From: Branchiostoma lanceolatum
Taxonomy: Eukaryota; Chordata; Leptocardii; Amphioxiformes; Branchiostomatidae
DNA: 64,000 bases
Reading direction: 5' to 3'
Assembly (NCBI RefSeq): GCF_035083965.1
Contig: NC_089724.1
Coordinates: forward strand, 15,990,410 to 16,054,409
The translations under genes and the position numbers were made by a program. The first letter of the stretch is position 1. Every line of letters begins with the position of its first letter. The notes under the pieces are model-generated. The model was not told where the DNA came from and searched no databases. It saw only the letters and a list, made by a program, of their open reading frames with translations. Of this stretch, positions 12,701-25,100 are shown piece by piece.

Positions 12701-15700
12701 AGCTTTGGGAACACTAGCTTTGTGTAAAGTTTCTCAAGTTGAGAATACAGAAGACGATCAAGTTGAGATGCAGTCTATACCATCTAGCTGTTCTGAAACT
12801 GAATCATCAAGCACTAACCAAGTTCAAAATAATGAAGAAGTCCTTGACAAAGAAGAAGTTGAAGAGAGCCAAGGCCAAGATCAAAATGTAAATCTACAAG
12901 AACGACTGGTTCCAAATGTGAACGATGCAAAACCTGAAAAGGAAAATGGTCCAGAGGAGATTGAAAATCAGAAATCATCTGAAGAAGAACTGCAACAAGA
13001 TGACCAAAGGAATGTATGTATGGAGAAACAGAATGAAGGACAAGCCAACATTTATGAAGAACAAAGGAAGAAAGATGTGAAATGTTCTCAGGATCTATCT
13101 CCAGCAATTGACAAGATCATTGACGACACGGAAGAGTCTGCAAAAACAGCAAGCTGCAACAGCGTTGAAGAAACCACAACAAGAGTAAATGGTCATGGTC
13201 AGTCTCCTCTGCAACAGAAACAGGATGCTTTGCCTTTGGAGAAAAATGCTGAGAATGCAGATGAGGTTGAACAGATAGACAACAGTGGCTCATCCTCACT
13301 AAACTCCCCATTCTGTAAAGACATCGACTTCTCCCAGCTGGACCTGTCCCCAAACTCCAGCATTGGTGACGCCATACTGGACTTTGTCCAACAGGCTCAT
13401 GTTAACATACAGGAGGTATTGGAAGGAGCAGAGAAGAATGCAGAGAGTGATACCTCCCAGTGCAGCGGTCACGTTAAAGATGACCTTGTGTCAGTAGAGC
13501 TTCCACCCTGTAGTGAACATGGTAATAGTCAAAGCAATGGGAAACAAAAATGTCAAGACAGCATGAGTAGTGTGGGTAACTGTGAACTGATGAATGAAAT
13601 CGGCCAGTTGATTGATACGAGAGATGGTGCTCTTCTAGGAGAAAAGGAAGACCAAGGAAGCAAGCAACAAGGCGTGCAGACAAATCCTAGCCATGGTCCT
13701 GAAGTCAGTGAGACTTTGGATAGCAAGAAAAGGAAGTTGTCTTTAGAAGACAGTTGCAGTCAGGGTCTTGATGGTTTTGAGAGACAGGCTGATGACATGA
13801 ATCAGAATGCATCTGTAGAACCATCAGGTGAAGGTGAAAGGTCACCTGGTGAAAAGAGAGGGGTTGTCCATGGTGAAACTGCTGGTACCAACAGCAGAAA
13901 GGAGAACAGGTACAGCACTAGTGAAAATCAGAAAGATCTAAGTGGTTCAATATGGTTTTTACACATAGGTTGAAAGTTTGTTTTCAAAATGGCAAAAATG
14001 AAAAATACAAGTATGAAGTAACTGATGAAATGAATGCATATGTGAGAAGGGAGCTACTCTTCTGCATTAGCCTGCTTCTTTTGTCATCCTCAACTGAGGT
14101 GAAGCATGTCAGATGCTTTTTTAAGTAGCTTAGTATTAGTGCAATGCGGCTTTGCAGGTATAAATCTGATTTATTGCTTTATCCTTCTGTTTACATCACA
14201 ACACTGACAACTTCCATTTTGCATCATCCTATTCATAGTTCTGTTACCATGGCAACAAGCTCCGCCTCCACAATGGGTCAGGTGAGCCTGTGGGACCTGA
14301 TGGACCACCAGGGACCGTTCATTATCTATCCCACCCAGGGGAGGGGTGGGGAAGGAGTCATGACAGCAGTAAGGAGTACACAGCCTGAACCAGCAGTCAC
14401 CTCCGATTCACCTACAGTGACCCAAGGTACTAGCAGTTCTGAATTGTATGACTAGGTACTAGTTTACTGTGAATCTTGAAATGTTTGCAAATTATGGTAA
14501 CCATTGTATTTTTGCAGTACCTCTCCACAGCAAAATCATGACACCACATATATGACATTGTGTTTTTGTGCTACAGTGTAACGTTTTTACCACAAACTTA
14601 AACACCACAAAAACCTTCCTACTCCTATCATAAATAAGTCCTGCAAAAATAATGGAATCCAGTGTATATACATGTAGGGATATGTTATTTGACTATGTTA
14701 GATATTTATTGAATCATGTGTGCTGATACTATACTTTGAAAAATAAAATACATTGAAAAAATAAAATTTTTTAGGGGAGAAAGTCTATTGTTGTTCCTCG
14801 TTTTCTCCAGGCATGTCAGGAGTGGGGAATGCTGTGTACTCAGCCCTATCAGCTGTGAATGCAGACTGCGGTGGAGATCAGCAAGATAAAGAGGAGCCAA
14901 CAACAATGTTAGACCTGGACACACACACACTGACCACAACTGATGGCATGGTGCTGAGATCTGGACAGTCCACCAGTGCTGACCAGTTCATTGGCCCGAC
15001 AGATACTGAAGATTTAAATCCTTGTGCTCAGCACACAGAGAACAGTGGTCAAATTGGTGACACCTCAGATGGTAGCAAAGACGCCAAAGATGAAAGTGAG
15101 AATGACTGTCCCGAACTTGACCTACAAGTTGGGATAATGACAAGGGCAAGGGCAAGGAGACTGCAACAGTTGCTGGTGTTGGAAGAAGCTACCTCAAGTG
15201 CTGAAACTTCAACAGTTTCTGCTCCAGTGACAACTCATGACACAAACAGCCACCAACCCGCCAGAATGGAGGAAATGAATGCTGCCCAACCTCCCATTTC
15301 TCCAGGAAGCATGGATGCAGTTGCCATGGCGATGATGTGCAGCGGACTTGAGGAAGACACTCCAGAGGATGTAGCAAGCAGGAACAATGTGGTACACCAG
15401 GGGGCGGGTTTGAACATCAGAGATGAGGAGGGCAATGCTATGTGTCAGGTTATCCACTGTATCCCTGGTGCAAATGTGACTCAAACCATCAACAGGGCGC
15501 ACCCTGAACTCCTGCCCACCATCATCACTTCAATGTCCACTCTGGCCGGACATCACGTGACCTCCCTGACCATCCAGGGACAGGAGTTCTACTTTCTGGA
15601 GGAAGTCGCGTATGCGGTGTACAACCACACAGTGTCGTACGTCCTGAACCGCTGCAACTGTCTCCAGATCAGCAGGATACGATGTCGAGGCGAGTACTTG

Positions 15701-18700
15701 GAGTTCCTGCGGCCGTACTGCCGCTTCATCGACAGGAGGTCGAACCACTGCTACCTCATCAGGGGAGAAGATGCAGAGCAGCTCTATCACTCCTTCCAGA
15801 AGATCAAGAAGATAACACAGAAAACTGTGAGAAAGAAGAGAGTATTGGCAAAGTGTGCTCACTGTGGGCAGGAAAATAGCGTGGGGAGGAAACGAGGGAG
15901 GAAAAGAAAAGCAGAAGCAACAGTGTCTGTCAATCCTGAGAATTATCCAACTGACAGATCGCAAGAAGATGCAGTGGCAGCTAACATGCTCCAGAGTGGT
16001 TTGGGACCTGACAACCTCTTTCCAAGAGGCTGTGTGACTTCTTTTGTGCATAACCCAACATTGATAGGATCCTGTAGGGATGCTACGTGTCAAACAGATG
16101 GTTGCTCAACTGAGGAGGCTGGAGAAAATCTCGAAGGTGAAAGTGGCAGTCCTCCAAAGAAACGTCACTGTGATGGTGTGGTCAGCACCGCTTGCCAAAC
16201 CACCAACGAAAGTGAACAGTCAGAAATAGCAGAGGAGCAACGTTCTTCAATGGAGCAACACTCCAGAAGATTGGGCACTGCTGGGGAGACATCCAGGTTA
16301 CCTGCTGAAGAGCTGAGAAGGTCTCCAAGGAGAAGGCACGAGTCCAGGTCATCTATGGTGACGAGTACTTCACAAAGCATAAATCTCCCAACAGAAAGTA
16401 CCAACCCAGAGGAACAAGAGATGACAACCTTCTACATCACTACCAAAGTAGTAGGAACAAGGCTGCAGAAAGTGGACTTCTCTGTTTGCAATGACAAGGG
16501 AGAAGAGCTAGCCTGCAACATTACAGAGAACAGGGATAGCGAGGATCAGGGTTACTCTGAAACGGTCGAGGAAACACCAGTGAGTCCTGTGGAGGGACTG
16601 GGTAATGGGGAAGAGTCGGAGTTCAGTAATGAAGTGGAGAAAGCCAGAAAAGTGGAGGACTCTTGTGTTTCACTTGCAGAGGAGTTCTGCTGTGAAGAGG
16701 ACCAAGCTGAGGGGATGATAGAAGGATGCACAGCTGACCATGACTCAGGCATCTCAATGAAGGAGGTGGACAGCCTTGATGAACACAACAGTTCGCCAGA
16801 ATCAGACATCAGTCCACCTGATACGTGTATGGACAAAAATGAGGATTCCAAAACATCTTATGTGGCGATGAAAGACTTTGAGTCTTTGGCTAAAGAAAGA
16901 TCTAGGCACGACATGATGGGTGAAGATGAAGAGGACATGGAGGAGGTTTTAAGCATCATGCAGGAGTCTGGTATATCAGTTGCAGACAAAAATAAGGAGG
17001 ATCTGTACAATGCAAAAGAAGAAACTACGCAGGACACATGCTTGGAAGATGTGATGATGATGGAGGAACATCACATAGAAGACGAGGAAGACTTAGGAGA
17101 AGTTGTGAGTATCATGCAAGAGTCTGGCATTGAAGTTGCAGATGGATGGGAGATACCATACGAAAGTGAGGGAGAAAGTTTGCAGGATGTGTGTGAGGAA
17201 AATGTAATGGAGGAAGGTACATTTCAAGAGGACATGGAAGATGTTATGAGCATCATGGAAGATTCTGGCATTTCTCTAGCTGATGATGTGATGACCGAGA
17301 ACTTTACATGTTTGAAAGTTGAAGAGAGGGGGACAGCTGTAGTAGAAAATGCTAAAGATGCAGCAACACTGGACCAGAACAAGAATGAAGTGGTCCCCTC
17401 AGAGAAGAGTTTGACCCTGGTGGATAAAACGACAGTAGGTGAGGAAGATGAAGGACAGACTGTACAAGAAGAAGTGATGAGCATGGCTGTATGCAATGAT
17501 GACGTGTGCCCAAATCTTGCAGCAGACTTCAGTGTGAGTGAAGAACAAACAGGCATGGTAGAAGAGAAAACTGCAGAAATGTTGTGCACACCTCGGAATG
17601 GGCCAGATCATATAGAGCATACTGCCAGCAAAGTTGATAAAGCCATGCCATCTTTGTACCCTATCCAAGAGATCATGAAGGGGAAACTGTCATACTCAGA
17701 CACTGAGTCAAAGAAAGCATCTTCAAGCACAGGTGAGGAGTTATTGGACCCAGATGTTGAAGAGGAAAATCTGACAATGGAATGCAGCCCTTGCTCACTT
17801 AAGCCGTCTTTGCATTTCCAAAAGGAGGATGATATGAAATTATGTTCAGAGGGCAGTGGTCCTGCCCATCTCTCCACAAACAACTCACCACAACCATGCA
17901 TTCTACCAGACAACTGTGTTACATACAAGAAAAGCACGTCAGATGTAACACAAAAGTGCACAGTCCACCTGTGGCACTGTTCTCCACTGTTGGTGTCTCA
18001 CACCTCCAAAGGGGGAGCGTTCACCAACTGGGGTTACCTGTACCCTCACTGGTGTGCCACTCCCCAGGACTCTTACATCTACTGCCCGGTGTGCAACGCT
18101 TTCTTCAGCGTGAGCGTCTACCTCGGTCACTTCCACGAGAAGCGAGGGATGATAGTGCACAGGAGCAGCTACGGACTCCAGTTGGAATCCAGACAAGCAA
18201 CCACAGAACAGAAGAGGCTGTGGACGGATTTCACCAAAAAGCACCCTGCAGCTATCAAGGGATGTGCAACGCCACAGAAAAGGCAAACGTTAACTGCCAA
18301 GCATAATGCTGAGAGATGTAAAAGAAAGATAGCTGTCAGATTTAAGAAAGTCAGAGGTGGTACATGGACAGTGTCATCCTCAAGCAAAGAATGTGTTGGT
18401 AAAGATGATACCACAGAAGTAAAGGCAGTTGGTGCAGAAAAACAGAATGATAAGGCTTTAGTGGAGAAAGTATCTTGCGGCACAAACCAGTGTTCTACAG
18501 ATAGCACTGCAGCAGGTGCTGAAAACCAGCAAACAGCATCTTCCAGTACAAGGAAGTCAGCTGCAGAAAATATATCAGCAGATGCTAAAGAACAGCAAAT
18601 ATCTACTTACAGCAGGAACCAGTGTGTGACTGAGAACACTGCAGCAGTTGCAGTAGAAGAGCAAGTAGTATCTTGCAGCACAAACAACTATACTGCAGAC

Positions 18701-19210
18701 AACACTGCAGCAGCTGTTGATGAAGAGCAGACAGCATCTTACAGTACAATGAAGTCAGCTGCAGAAGACATTGTAGCAGATACTGAAGAACAAGAAACAC
18801 CATGTTGCAGTACAAGGAAGTCAGCTGCAGAAGACATGGCAGCAAATGCTAAGGAACAGCAAACACCATCTTACAGCACAGGAACTTCTGCTGTTGAGAC
18901 TACTCTGGACTTTGCTAATCATACTTATGGCATAACAGAACCCATCAGGAGTTTGAGTGACCCATCTCAAGGCAATGAAAGGTTCTCATCTACATCAAAG
19001 GGGAAACCAAGAGGTAGAAGAACTGGAGGTAAACCAGGAGGCGATGAGAAGAAGAATCCAAAGAAGACAAAACCAAGCAACAGAAAGAATCTGTCTACAT
19101 TGGAGGAAAAGTCAAGAAGAAAGAGAACCAGAGATCAGCCAAGAGGAAGTGAGACTTCTAATTTAAAGAAAACCAATCATCAAGGAGATCATCAAGTGGC
19201 AGCTGAATGA
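9720..19210 (+). CDS. Giant acidic Ski/Sno/Dac-type nuclear protein (about 2925 aa) with SUMO-interaction motifs
   Basis: Three exons, 9720-13909, 14239-14426 and 14811-19210, join in phase (2, then 1) to give 8778 nt. The start AACATGG follows in-frame stops. Residues 2-8, about 142-150 and 198-203 read EVVDLTDADP, LEIIDLTEEEE and CLVDLTN, typical hydrophobic-acidic SUMO-interaction motifs. Residues about 1705-1795 (HVTSLTIQGQEFYFLEEVAY to GEDAEQLYHSFQKIKK) resemble the Ski/Sno/Dac homology domain, closest in feel to SKIDA1, and are followed by a CxxC and a basic RKRGRKRK patch. Residues about 2510-2610 contain CPVC, 11 residues, then HFH, the same spacing as the zinc site of the Ski SMAD4-binding domain. 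Several internal repeats and a basic C-terminus (KPRGRRTGGKPGG) complete it. The likely role is a chromatin-bound transcriptional co-regulator; this is inferred from the domains. The rest appears disordered. Confidence 0.8.
11050..11860 (+). repeat. Three coding repeats of about 90 residues in the Ski-like protein
   Basis: Three successive units of 270-290 bp begin with SAQCEKDNKER, STQCEKDTGER and SAQCERDSQGG. Each continues through a (L/M)MDKV-type segment, a (R/L)SLR(I/V) segment, an ETESTDKQN-type segment and a P(D/E)KCSD-type segment. The units have diverged clearly, so the duplication is old. No fold or function is evident. Confidence 0.75.
12150..13000 (+). repeat. Two coding repeats of about 145 residues in the Ski-like protein
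   Basis: The pair starts SPVKDTSTIVSIALSPVQP and QSTKDTTTILNITSFPVQP. Both copies contain TSPKKLSC, TALGTL, SQVEN, a NEE block and a VPN(M/V)(K/N)DAK segment. They lie in the acidic, probably disordered half of exon 1. Confidence 0.75.
14081..14155 (+). repeat. Dispersed repeat, copy 2
   Basis: This copy lies in the intron 13910-14238. It starts GTCATCCTCAACTGAGGTGA and ends near GTGCAATGCGGCTTTGC, matching 5619-5695 with a few substitutions and a short insertion. Confidence 0.55.
16928..17286 (+). repeat. Triplicated acidic SIM(Q/E)(E/D)SGI motif in the Ski-like protein
   Basis: Three units at about 16928-16987, 17081-17143 and 17225-17286 encode EDMEEVLSIMQESGISVAD, EDLGEVVSIMQESGIEVAD and EDMEDVMSIMEDSGISLAD. 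A shorter relative, DHDSGISMKE, precedes them at about 16740. The conserved amphipathic core within variable acidic spacers looks like a repeated short interaction motif. The partner is unknown. Confidence 0.75.
18472..18905 (+). repeat. About seven 22-residue coding repeats in the Ski-like protein
   Basis: The units are about 66 bp and start SCGTNQCST, SSSTRKSAAE, TYSRNQCVTE, SCSTNNYTAD, SYSTMKSAAE, CCSTRKSAAE and SYSTGTSAVE. Each is followed by an A-x-A-x-x-E-(E/Q)-Q segment. The repeat is Ser/Ala/Glu-rich and low in complexity, and lies just after the zinc module. Confidence 0.7.
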
Positions 19211-21302
19211 GCATGGGGAAAAGTTGTCAAAAGATATTGCCTCGTTTCTTTATGTTTTGTTCTGTTCAGATTATATTTTAAGTGTAAGAGTAAGTTTTAG
19301 GTCCATGACCAAGACAGGTATATTTTCTTACAAAGAAGTATTTTTTTTGTAAGTAGAGGTAGTGCCTGTTCATACAATCATGGTTATTGATGACATTTTG
19401 TACATCATAGCAGGTTTATTCATTATTCATAGTCAAGTCCAGAATAACAGTTTTCTGCAGAAGAATCATGGTTACCTGGGGCTATCAAATTTTTACACCT
19501 GCCTTTTTCAAACTATGTGTGCCTGGATGAAGCACAGGCAGACTTTTTCAGGTGTTTTTTTACAACATAGTCAAATATGTTGAAGACTGTCGCAAGTGGG
19601 ATATTCTGATTGGATGTTCAACTGTGATACATCTAAGAAAGGCATTGAGATATACTCAGATCTTCCTTTGTTATGTTAGAGTTAGGATGACATGAAAGCT
19701 TTTATAAGATTATCATGAATCAAAAGAAGACTACATTTTAGTTTAGTTTAGTTTAGTTTAGAAAACGTAAAAAATGGAATACAATCAAAAGGAGGCAAAA
19801 AGAGAATCACAGACACGGAGGAGACATTGTTGTGTCCAAAGGATACTGCATCTGTTGCAGAAAACCTGTAGGATACCTACAAACCTAAAGATGGAATGCA
19901 AGTGTGATACCTACGTACATTTTCAGAGATACAACATAGATTATCTGATGATGAATCACACATGGGAATCCGTGAAAGGAGGGAGGTGGAACTCCACTGG
20001 GATACCCACATATCCCGTAATCATTACTTTGGAACGCCTGTGTGATACCATATCAACTCACACTTAATTCTTGTTATCGTTTACATGTTATGTTACCTAC
20101 TTCACTACCTTGGTCAGAAAATGCCATATAGCTATACATTGCTTTGCAAACGTTAAACATTTCTTTGCATGCAAACATACTTTCAGTTTGCACAGCTCAG
20201 TTGAATCAGGTTTCAGATTATTTTTCCTTTCAGTTTGACATTAGTCATTTCATCACCCAGTCAAAGTGGATATACTCTAAGAAAAGTTTGTTGTTTTAAA
20301 CTGTTGCTGTGGTTGGTTTACTATAGTCTGTTTTAGACATACATGTAGTTTATTGTACTATTTTAGTGTAGAGAGCAAGTTATCCATGATAGATTTTATA
20401 TACAGAAAAAGTCTGTACTCGTTTTGAATATGTTGGAAGTTTTAAATTGTTACTAGTAAATACGTTATTTTACTATCAGATTTTTAACTTTTAGAAACAT
20501 GTTTTGTGTTCCAAGCTATGAGTACATCCCAGTCTTTGAATATATTGTTTTCTTTTAAGTACCAAGGCAGCAAAACAAGGTCAAGTTCGGTTTATTCTTG
20601 TTGATTTTACCCGTAAAAAAGTAATTGTGAACTTTAAAAAATTGTACCCAGCCTTAACATGTAGATGATTATTTTTGTAGCAGCTTGTCTAGTACAACTG
20701 GTTTAAATTTGTTTCATTGGGCCACATTGATGCTATTCGTTGTTTCTACGGCAAACCTTGAACAGAAGACAAAATTACACACAAAAATTCTTACATCAAA
20801 CTAAGTCAGGAATTATCATACGTGATTCTGGTACAGTAACAGTGGTTCAAATCATTGTCAGCATAAGTTAAACTTTGTTTCTAATAATCCAAAACTTTGG
20901 ATCAGTAGATTTTGAGCACCGGTGAATGGAATACGTGTGTCCTGATAGCCTTGACTAAAAAAAGGATATATATTTTAAACTGTACATGTGTCATACATCT
21001 AGTACTAACACACCATTTTCTAACAGGCAGGGATGTCAGCCTGTAACTTCTTTTATGTTAACATGTTCTGTGGATGATTAAAAAGTGCAGGTCACTACAT
21101 GGATGGAGTCTCTACTGTTTTCTCCTAAATGAAAATATCAATTACATATATTTAATTCATATTTAACATCGATTCTAATTAAGATCAGGCAAGTAGCTAT
21201 GACCATAAGAGGGTCTGTGTGTTGGCATATTCAGTAGGTTTACCATCATTTGTTTTGATGTAAGCAAAAGACACGCCTGAGAAAGTAGCTATGCGCTGAA
21301 AG
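19211..21302 (+). other. Probable 3' untranslated/intergenic sequence after the Ski-like gene
   Basis: The sequence is AT-rich with no supported coding exon. A short (TTTAG)n run lies at about 19736-19761. An ATTAAA at 21077-21082 could be a variant polyadenylation signal. A canonical AATAAA comes only at 22090, inside what looks like a LINE tail, so the true transcript end is uncertain. Confidence 0.35.
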
Positions 21303-21362
21303 CCGTTGTGTGCGTGTATGTTTGTGTATGTATGTATGTATGTACGTCTGGGTGTGTGTGGT
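21303..21362 (+). repeat. TG/TATG microsatellite
   Basis: The tract runs through GTGTATGTATGTATGTATG and then TGTGTGTGG, an impure simple repeat of about 60 bp. Confidence 0.7.
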
Positions 21363-21527
21363 TGAGTGTAAGTTTCCTTTGACCTATTCCTTATCTTAGG
21401 ATAAGGGTTTGAATTTCCAAAGCAGCCTTCGTGTTTGACCCCAGCTTCTTCTATTGGCTCAGTTAGTTAACCATGAGAATACATACTCCAAGCTGCTTCT
21501 ATCGTCGTTTCCTATAGGGTAAGTTGT

Positions 21528-21621
21528 ATCCATAGTGTTATTGGATGTCAAATGGCGTAAGGAAGGGGTATGGAATCCATACCCCTTCCTAACGCCATTT
21601 GACAGCCAATAACAATATGGA
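21528..21621. repeat. Fold-back palindrome of about 94 bp
   Basis: Two arms of about 45 bp meet at the centre GGGGTATGGAATCCATACCCC with a one-base loop. The left arm includes ATGTCAAATGGCGTAAGGAA, and the right arm contains its complement, CTAACGCCATTTGACAG, with a few mismatches outward to ATCCATAGTGTTATTGG and CCAATAACAATATGGAT. It would form a long hairpin in single-stranded DNA or RNA and resembles a fold-back MITE. Confidence 0.7.
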
Positions 21622-22029
21622 TTGGTTAGAGTAAGGTAAATGGAAAATCTTGTAATCAAAGTGACTGAATTTTAAAAAGTGCTCATCATTCCATTGTCAT
21701 TCCCATAGAGCCAACCTGAGTGCACCCTGACAATGCCATTTTCTCTACATGTTAACCCCAATGTCCCAAGGGGCGTCACAACCTCAGATTTACTCTTCAT
21801 TATTGATGGTCCACTTAGGCAGCTACGTATGAGGATATTACGTATTTTGTAGATACTGAAATAGGTAACAACTTAACAAGCTTCCGTTGTATTGTACCAT
21901 TTTGCTTCATGTGACGTGATCTATCGATGACGTTATCTGGTGGCAATAACATGGGTATGATATCATTATCAATACTATGTAGCTTAGAATCTACGTGTAG
22001 ATTGTACTAGATTAATGTAACTAGCCAGT

Positions 22030-22112
22030 AGTGTTATACAATGGTTTGTCTCACAATAGGTAACATCGTACCTGTTACAATTGTTATGCAATAAACTTTG
22101 ACTTGACTATTC
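22030..22112 (+). mobile_element. Probable 3' tail of a non-LTR retrotransposon
   Basis: The block ends TTATGCAATAAACTTTGACTTGAC. The minus-strand LINE fragments at 55806 and 57064 have very similar ends (TTTGCAATAAACTTTTCAATG and TTTGCAATAAACTTTGAAAGTC). No coding remnant was found upstream, so only a short 3' end seems to be present. Confidence 0.35.
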
Positions 22113-25100
22113 CAAGTATGATGATACATCAAAAAGTTGATGTTGACTATACCCAACCTAAAGAAGAAGATGATGATAGAGTGGAATACAGACGGCTCTT
22201 TGCCTTTGCTTTAAAGTAAGACTTCGTGAATAGACAACCTAGTTACGTTGTCACATCTGGCGTAGCTGAGGCGAAAGAGATCAAAGCTTTGACTGCTGCC
22301 GTCCAATTATGCCCGGGGCTCAGCGTATGGTTAATTACAATGCCTTTAAAGCCACCCACTCCGTATGCTGCACAATTTGCCGAGGTACGTACTATTGTAC
22401 AAACATAGTGCTCCGCTACACATCAAAAATACAGAGAAGTGAAGAATACTCTAAGACTTGTACATGATTGTACAGCTTAAATCGGTATCATTGTTACTTT
22501 CTTATTTCAAAATCTCTTCATTTATTCTTGTACTTGTTTCTGTCGCAATTTACATTAAATGTTTAACTTCAATGGAGGCTTTATTCATTATCTACTTATC
22601 TTATTCATTTATTTACTTATCTACTTTCTTGTTGTTTTTTTAGTTTACTGCTTTTTTCGGTAGCTTATCATTTATCATGTTTCGGATTGTCTATTTTAAA
22701 CTTTATAATATGTCTTTAAATAAAGCAAAGTATTCAAAATGATTGATTAACTGTAGTCGTTCACAACTGAACATTCGAACAGCGGATGCCCACGTTCTAT
22801 ATATTGCACATTCTGTACATCGCCCTTAGATAGTGCTTAAACGATTCCTTTTTTCCACCACGGACGTCTAGATTTTCTTGTGATATATGTACATCTGGCG
22901 GGGAGTTCTTCTGCTCTACGTCATTGATAATGAGGTTACCATGACAACTGTGTTTTGACGTAGGTATAGCGTGACATGTCCGCATCTATCTACTGGTGCC
23001 CTTGAAACAGTTTTGGAAAGGCGTGGGTTAACATAGATTACCGCTGCTAAGTTCGGGACATGGCTACACATTACTGACGGGAAGTTTTGGTCAAGAAAAG
23101 AAATGTATCATCGCAGAATGGTCCATTTCTATAATTACCGACATTGTATAGCATGATGTCATACTCATAGTTTGAGTTCAATACAATTCAACAATACTTC
23201 TAAAAGATATATGTGCAATGACCTGACAATATACACGCAGGCCAATAGACGACGGTCGCTGGGCGATCGAAATTGGGTTTGTATAACGCTTGATTTTATA
23301 ATTGGAATATGATGCACTAAGCAAAAGTATGACTGTAAAGACAACTGAACGCACAATACGTCTGAAAAAAAATCATTCTCTGTCTATGAAATTTAATAAA
23401 CGATCTGTCCAATATTTCTTCACTCATGGGAATGAGGCGTTAAGGCATTTCCATCACATCAGATGATATGTTTCGTTAAGATTTGATTAAGCGCCGTAAC
23501 TATAGCATTTATACACACACCACAGTGGACTGTAACCGAACGTTGTAATACCGTAAAGCCAGGGTAACCATTCGTCTGGCTCATGAAATACGACAGTAAG
23601 ACCTTTGATATATAATGCCTAGAGGGGTTGCTTGTGAACTTAGCAATGATGAAATATGTCAGTCTATATATAAAACGCTGTACGTGGTCGGGCTTTCCTT
23701 AATATGGCAGTTACATCGTTGAGAAAGATTGTCACCATAACATAAGATTTTCTTACTTTTTTTAGTGGTATAACGTTTGTAAATTTGACAATTATCTTTT
23801 TAAAAGAGATCTTATTGGTAGAATTGCGAGGGATCTGGAAATATATTTAGTTCATCTACGTCTATATTTAGCGTGGGCAAAACGGTCTTTGTAGGAACAA
23901 ACTGCGCTTGCGTCTGTGGGCCAGAGAGATTTTCATCAACATTTTCACTCACGTTCCATAATTCAGCACCAAGGACAGGGTCCTACACGTATACAGCAGG
24001 CACGCTTCCAAACACGCACGCACTGTTGGTATTTACTCCACCTGGGACAGTCTAAGTCCCACAAGACTCTACAGTGGAGAGGTGGCGTGAGTTATGCCGC
24101 CAGGACATCACATGTGACAGTTCGATATTGTTAACGACTCTAAGTGGTCCTTTATTGATTGATTTGCCATGCGACAAATTGACGCATTTGAAATCATGAT
24201 CTGAACGTTGCTCGTGGACAATTGGAATCCAAGACATCTTCTTCTATCAGTTTTTTCTTACAATCCAACTAATCTGAAAAAAAATAATGATATATTTATT
24301 TGACCTATGTCACTATTATTGAATAAACGTTGGTTGCCATGACGACCTTTGCCATGTCGTTAACCGGTAGGCCACCCATGTAATTGGAACTACCGTAAAA
24401 CGTCCAAACGTCGTTAAAACTCACAAAGCCGATGAATCCACTTTTTACCAGAAAAATCCTAGTAGCCCGAAACACAATGCCGTCCTCCCAGCTCTTCGGA
24501 GAGATTGGAGATGATATCCCTTTAAATCATCTTCTTAGGTTCTAGCTAGTTCCTCATGTCTGTAGATAACGTGTAGCTTTTAGGAGCCACGAATTGAAAT
24601 TGTAAATATTTGATGGTGCACTTAGCACCATTCGTCATAGCCCTACCCCCTTGCTGACGGGGTCATTGTCAACCCACTGGAGAATCAAGAACAGTTAATG
24701 GGCAATCAGACGTCATTTGTGTTATTTCCTCTTCAATCGCTGCAAAAACAGCTATGTTCAGTTACTTGGTTACCGATATTGCCGTAAACACTTGACGGTT
24801 GAAGTTTATGACGGGTGACCCACGTGACTTCGATGCATCAGTTGGCAACCCGACATATACACAACACTTCGCTTGTTGCCGTTTTGTGAAAGGTTTAGGG
24901 CCGGCAGAAACTACGAAGACATTGCCGCTTCAAGGGTCAAATCGCCGAAAACGTGAGTTCAGATACCACATCGTGCATCTTATCCAGATCGGTAAGCCTT
25001 TTTTTATCGTTTTTTCCCTGAAATTACGGCAATTTTCTTGCAACATAAGCACTTGTTTTGACTGGGAATTCGCGTCTGGGGTTATTTATAGATAGATACC

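Noticed and set aside
16740..17286. beta-TrCP phosphodegrons in the DSGIS segments
   Set aside because: The degron needs DSGxxS; here the second serine is one residue too close, and two of the units have ESG.
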